Assembly (NCBI GenBank): GCA_027858455.1
Contig: JAQICQ010000153.1
Location: 1 to 7,540, forward strand
From: Elusimicrobiota bacterium
Lineage (GTDB): Bacteria; CG03; SLGR01; JAGXOG01
Length of the DNA stretch: 7,540 nucleotides
Reading direction: 5' to 3'
Part shown: positions 5,635-7,540 of the stretch, piece by piece
How positions within the stretch are numbered: position 1 is the stretch's first letter
Layout of the letters: each line of letters starts with the position of its first letter
Translations under genes and position numbers: made by a program
The notes under the pieces: model-generated
Told to the model about the DNA's origin: nothing
What the model saw: only the letters and a program-made list of their open reading frames with translations
Databases searched by the model: none

Positions 5635-6678
5635 ATGAATATAAAATTATCATATCCAAGAAAATTTAAACGTCGGCTCAGAAAAGCCAGGATCAGACAT
5701 TTCGATAAGCTCATCCATGATCAGTCCAAAGAATGGCTGATAAAAAATTTCTCCGAAGGAGCGGATGAACATCCGGTCAATGTCAGCATGCTGATAAGAA
5801 ACATCATCTGGCAGCTCCGGGAAAGGGTTGTATCGGGCGAAAAACCGCCATATAAAGAACTAATAAGAACATTCTGGTATATGTATATAAAACCGACTCT
5901 TTCCCGCTCAGAATCGCTCTCAGACGAATGGGACCAGTATGATGCCGTAATTAAAAATATGACCGCCCTGGTAAAAGATTACAAAGTTTTAAAATACAAA
6001 GATATCGGATTCAGAGACGAAAATCAGGCTCACAGAAAAGTCGGAGCTAACGCAAACATAATTCTTTTCTCGGAGAAATTAGGCCACCAGAATTTCTTGT
6101 CGGAGATAGCTGATAAATATAAAATCAGTATCATGGCCCTCGGCGGAAAACCCTCAATTATGAACGCGGAATATTTTGTTGACAATCTCAAAAAAGAGGG
6201 TGTTAATCTTCAGCGCTCCTTCTACCTTTTCGGTGTAGTTGATTTCGATCCCCACGGCCGGATAGTCCGGAACTCATTCGTTGATAATCTTAATTTCTAC
6301 GGGATAAACAATATAAAATTAGTTGATTTAATTACGCCGGGTATGCTTACTCCGGAAGAGATAGAAATATCAAAATACCGTCTCCGGCAGAGAGAAGACA
6401 GAGATAAAACTATCAACAGATCATGGATGAAAGAGATCTCTAAAGAAAATTACAGGAATATGCGCTATCTCATAGAGAAAGAAAAAAAACAAAAAATCCT
6501 CTACGGCCTGGAGGCGGAATCGGTCTCGGGGAAAAGAATGAAAGAAAAACTTGAAAAAGTAATGGTCCCCCTGCTTGGAAAGAAAGAAGAATATCTAAAA
6601 AAATGGGAACTTGAGAATTTAAACAAAAGAATAAAAGAATATCTGATTTTTCAGATGACAGGTCAAATGACGGGTTAG
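5635..6678 (+). CDS. Spo11/topoisomerase VI subunit A-like protein (mini-A type)
   Basis: Related to the cleaving subunit of type IIB topoisomerases and to meiotic Spo11, which break DNA through a 5'-phosphotyrosyl link. The winged-helix (5Y-CAP) part shows LIRTFWYMY (77-84), aligning with the family R-[DE]-x-[YF]-Y. Y82 is then the predicted nucleophile and R78 the conserved arginine. DQYDAVIKNM (100-109) follows as in the family. The Toprim domain has ILFSEKLGHQNFL (143-155, acid E147), ALGGKPSIMNAEYF (168-181) and GVVDFDPHG (200-208, acids D203 and D205). All key residues are present. At 347 aa it is close to Topo VI-A size or slightly short. No GHKL ATPase (B subunit) gene is in the window, which fits the free-standing mini-A homologues reported from mobile elements. 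There is no Shine-Dalgarno and the next in-frame Met is residue 52, so ATG 5635 is likely. Wadjet JetD, another Toprim relative, fits less well. Confidence 0.85.
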   Translation: MNIKLSYPRKFKRRLRKARIRHFDKLIHDQSKEWLIKNFSEGADEHPVNVSMLIRNIIWQLRERVVSGEKPPYKELIRTFWYMYIKPTLSRSESLSDEWDQYDAVIKNMTALVKDYKVLKYKDIGFRDENQAHRKVGANANIILFSEKLGHQNFLSEIADKYKISIMALGGKPSIMNAEYFVDNLKKEGVNLQRSFYLFGVVDFDPHGRIVRNSFVDNLNFYGINNIKLVDLITPGMLTPEEIEISKYRLRQREDRDKTINRSWMKEISKENYRNMRYLIEKEKKQKILYGLEAESVSGKRMKEKLEKVMVPLLGKKEEYLKKWELENLNKRIKEYLIFQMTGQMTG

Positions 6679-6705
6679 ATGACAGGAGAATAAACAGGAG
6701 AATAA
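6658..6705 (+). repeat. Four-unit 12-bp tandem repeat duplicating a ribosome binding site
   Basis: Four adjacent 12-mers are present: ACAGGTCAAATG (6658), ACGGGTTAGATG (6670), ACAGGAGAATAA (6682) and ACAGGAGAATAA (6694). The last two are identical. The array encodes the repeated MTGQMTG tail of the topoisomerase-like protein, contains its TAG stop (6676-6678), and supplies two AGGAG sites. The second AGGAG (6696-6700) sits 6 nt before the histone-fold ATG and is the working site, while the first (6684-6688) has no start codon. Confidence 0.85.
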
Positions 6706-6706
6706 T

Positions 6707-7060
6707 ATGTCAAAATCAAAAAAAGATTTTCTAAAATATTATGTAATAAAAAAACATATTGCCGAAGATATAAAATTACGTTCGTCAAAAGATGCCCTTG
6801 AACTTTTAAATCAAAGATATAACGAAGATATTAAAAACACAATTTCCGACGCCGCCGAAATAGCTGAAGCTGACAGAAGAAAAACAATTTTAAAAAGAGA
6901 TATGGAAAGTTCCCTCGATAAAAATATGGGCAGAGCGGATTTAAGCTGGCGGGAAGTCCTGGACGAATTTTTAAGACAGAATCCCACCGAAGTAGGAAAA
7001 ATCTCCGAAGGAATCGGAAAATATATAAGAAAAAAACATCAACAAGGAAAAGAAAAATGA
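6707..7060 (+). CDS. Histone-fold DNA-binding protein (single histone fold with C-terminal extension)
   Basis: A small basic protein whose residues 12-70 follow the archaeal/eukaryotic histone fold. They comprise a short helix 1 (about 12-21), loop LRSSKDA (24-30, compare RVSDDA in archaeal histones), long helix 2 (about 28-56), loop RKTI (58-61) and helix 3 (62-70). The diagnostic R58-x-T60-x4-D65 clamp is present. The distance from A30 to R58 equals that in HMfB as I recall its sequence, so the alignment needs no gap. Residues 71-117 form an extra, probably helical, lysine-rich tail absent from minimal histones. Bacterial histone-fold proteins are known but uncommon. It probably dimerises and binds or bends DNA. 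The gene lies 28 nt after the topoisomerase-like stop with a strong AGGAG, and its own stop overlaps the HU-type start (ATGA). Confidence 0.75.
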   Translation: MSKSKKDFLKYYVIKKHIAEDIKLRSSKDALELLNQRYNEDIKNTISDAAEIAEADRRKTILKRDMESSLDKNMGRADLSWREVLDEFLRQNPTEVGKISEGIGKYIRKKHQQGKEK

Positions 7061-7344
7061 ATGAAACCCAGATAGTTAAAAGAATAGCTAAATATCTTTT
7101 TCTAACGAATACGGAAGTAAAAGAAACATCGGATTATATGTTTAAACTTTGGACGAAGAAATTAAAAAAAGGCGAGAGCATTAAAATAAAAAAATTTGGA
7201 TCCCTGGCCCGGATAAAAAGAAAAGAAAGAAGACTCCGGGACATTAACACCGGAAAGATGATAACGGTCCCGGAACACTACACCATTGAATTTCGGCCGT
7301 CGCCCTTCCTGGAGAAAAAAATCAATTACGGAAAGGCGAAATAA
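7057..7344 (+). CDS. HU/IHF-family DNA-bending protein lacking the intercalating proline
   Basis: A 95-aa member of the bacterial HU/IHF family, which dimerises and bends DNA with two beta-arms. It lines up with E. coli HU without gaps over most of its length: MNETQIVKRIAKYLFLTNTE at the N-terminus, KFG (46-48, HU GFG), RDINTGK (61-67, HU RNPQTGK) and FRPSPFLEKKI (79-89). The proline at position 63 at the arm tip, which wedges into DNA in HU and IHF, is isoleucine here, so its bending mode may differ. The arm is strongly basic (KRKERRLR, 54-61). An AAGGA (7044-7048) 8 nt upstream and the ATGA overlap with the histone-fold gene show tight translational coupling. A second, weaker option starts from no other nearby ATG in frame. 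Confidence 0.88.
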   Translation: MNETQIVKRIAKYLFLTNTEVKETSDYMFKLWTKKLKKGESIKIKKFGSLARIKRKERRLRDINTGKMITVPEHYTIEFRPSPFLEKKINYGKAK

Positions 7345-7357
7345 GGCGTTATTTTTT
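7339..7357 (+). terminator. Weak possible terminator after the HU-type gene
   Basis: AAATAA (7339-7344), a GGCG loop and TTATTT (7349-7354) are followed by three more T. The stem is only A-T pairs and overlaps the stop codon, so it would be a poor intrinsic terminator. Nothing better follows before the window ends. Confidence 0.2.
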
Positions 7358-7466
7358 AAAGTGAGGGGTATAGCACCCGACAAAAAAACCGTTTTAGCGA
7401 CAATTCCAACGCAAGATTAGCCTGCCGCTCGCGCTGCTCGCGAATCGAAACCTCGTAAATCAACAT
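7356..7466 (-). other. 36-codon minus-strand frame, possibly a dispersed repeat
   Basis: An ATG at 7464-7466 overlaps the stop of the frame entering from the right edge (ATGTTGA) and opens 36 codons to TAA at 7356. It includes the charged stretch SIREQRERQANLALELSLKR. There is no ribosome binding site. The underlying DNA is locally GC-rich, with GCTCGCG repeated at 7427-7433 and 7436-7442, unlike the AT-rich operon beside it. This looks more like part of an intergenic repeat than a gene, but neither is proven. Confidence 0.2.
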
Positions 7467-7540
7467 TTTTTGCTGTATTTAAACGCCGTTGTTAAATTAA
7501 GAATCGTCTCGTCTTCTACTCGCCAGCCGTATGCGCCGCG
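7460..7540 (-). CDS. Possible 3' end of a convergent gene (partial, unrecognised)
   Basis: From the right edge the minus strand is open for 26 codons and ends in TGA at 7460-7462, reading RGAYGWRVEDETILNLTTAF followed by KYSKKC. The composition looks like ordinary protein, and the other two minus frames hit stops within 14 codons. I do not recognise the family. The piece is short, so a chance frame cannot be excluded. If real, the gene converges on the topoisomerase-histone-HU operon. Confidence 0.3.
   Translation of the reverse strand, partial: RGAYGWRVEDETILNLTTAFKYSKKC

Noticed and set aside
5635..6678. Reading the Toprim protein as JetD of a Wadjet defence system
   Set aside because: It carries the Topo VI-A-type Tyr region and GGKPS motif, and no JetA, JetB or JetC condensin-like genes are adjacent within the window.
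1..7540. CRISPR arrays, tRNA or rRNA genes, insertion-sequence ends
   Set aside because: None seen: no regularly spaced repeats of suitable length, no cloverleaf or rRNA signatures, and no paired terminal inverted repeats around the recombinase.

Overview
The window looks like chromosomal DNA of an uncultured, AT-rich bacterium. Strong GGAGG-type ribosome binding sites, sigma70-like promoters (TTGACA with TAAAAT, TATAAT or TATTTT), a bacterial HU/IHF protein and a two-domain Sua5 support this. I cannot name the taxon. The gene mix (OFA-type MFS transporter, a DUF4914-like PEPCK relative, a catalytic-core-only tyrosine recombinase) would suit an anaerobic, metagenome-derived lineage, but that is inference.

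Left part (1-2191, plus strand): a good promoter drives a minimal, catalytically complete tyrosine recombinase. A second promoter and a ~128-nt leader with short ORFs precede an oxalate/formate-type MFS transporter. The 3' end of the transporter gene runs antisense into the N-terminal ~43 codons of a broken gamma-carbonic anhydrase gene. This marks a recombination or deletion junction near position 2158.

Middle part (2158-5327, minus strand): a former three-gene unit is transcribed leftwards from a TTGACA-N17-TATTTT promoter at 5299-5327. It holds a divergent PEPCK-fold protein of 632 aa, Sua5 threonylcarbamoyl-AMP synthase, and the gamma-carbonic anhydrase remnant. Members of all three families handle CO2 or bicarbonate.

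Right part (5600-7344, plus strand): a compact three-gene operon is the most unusual content. It encodes a Spo11/topoisomerase VI-A-like protein with intact catalytic Tyr and Toprim acids but no B subunit nearby, a 117-aa protein with a clear histone fold, and a 95-aa HU/IHF protein. A cleavage-type DNA enzyme is thus paired with two chromatin proteins from different superfamilies. The first gene has no Shine-Dalgarno site and may be leaderless. The first and second genes are joined by a 12-bp tandem repeat that duplicates the ribosome binding site, and the second and third genes overlap by ATGA. The right edge (7356-7540) may hold the 3' end of a convergent minus-strand gene or a dispersed repeat.
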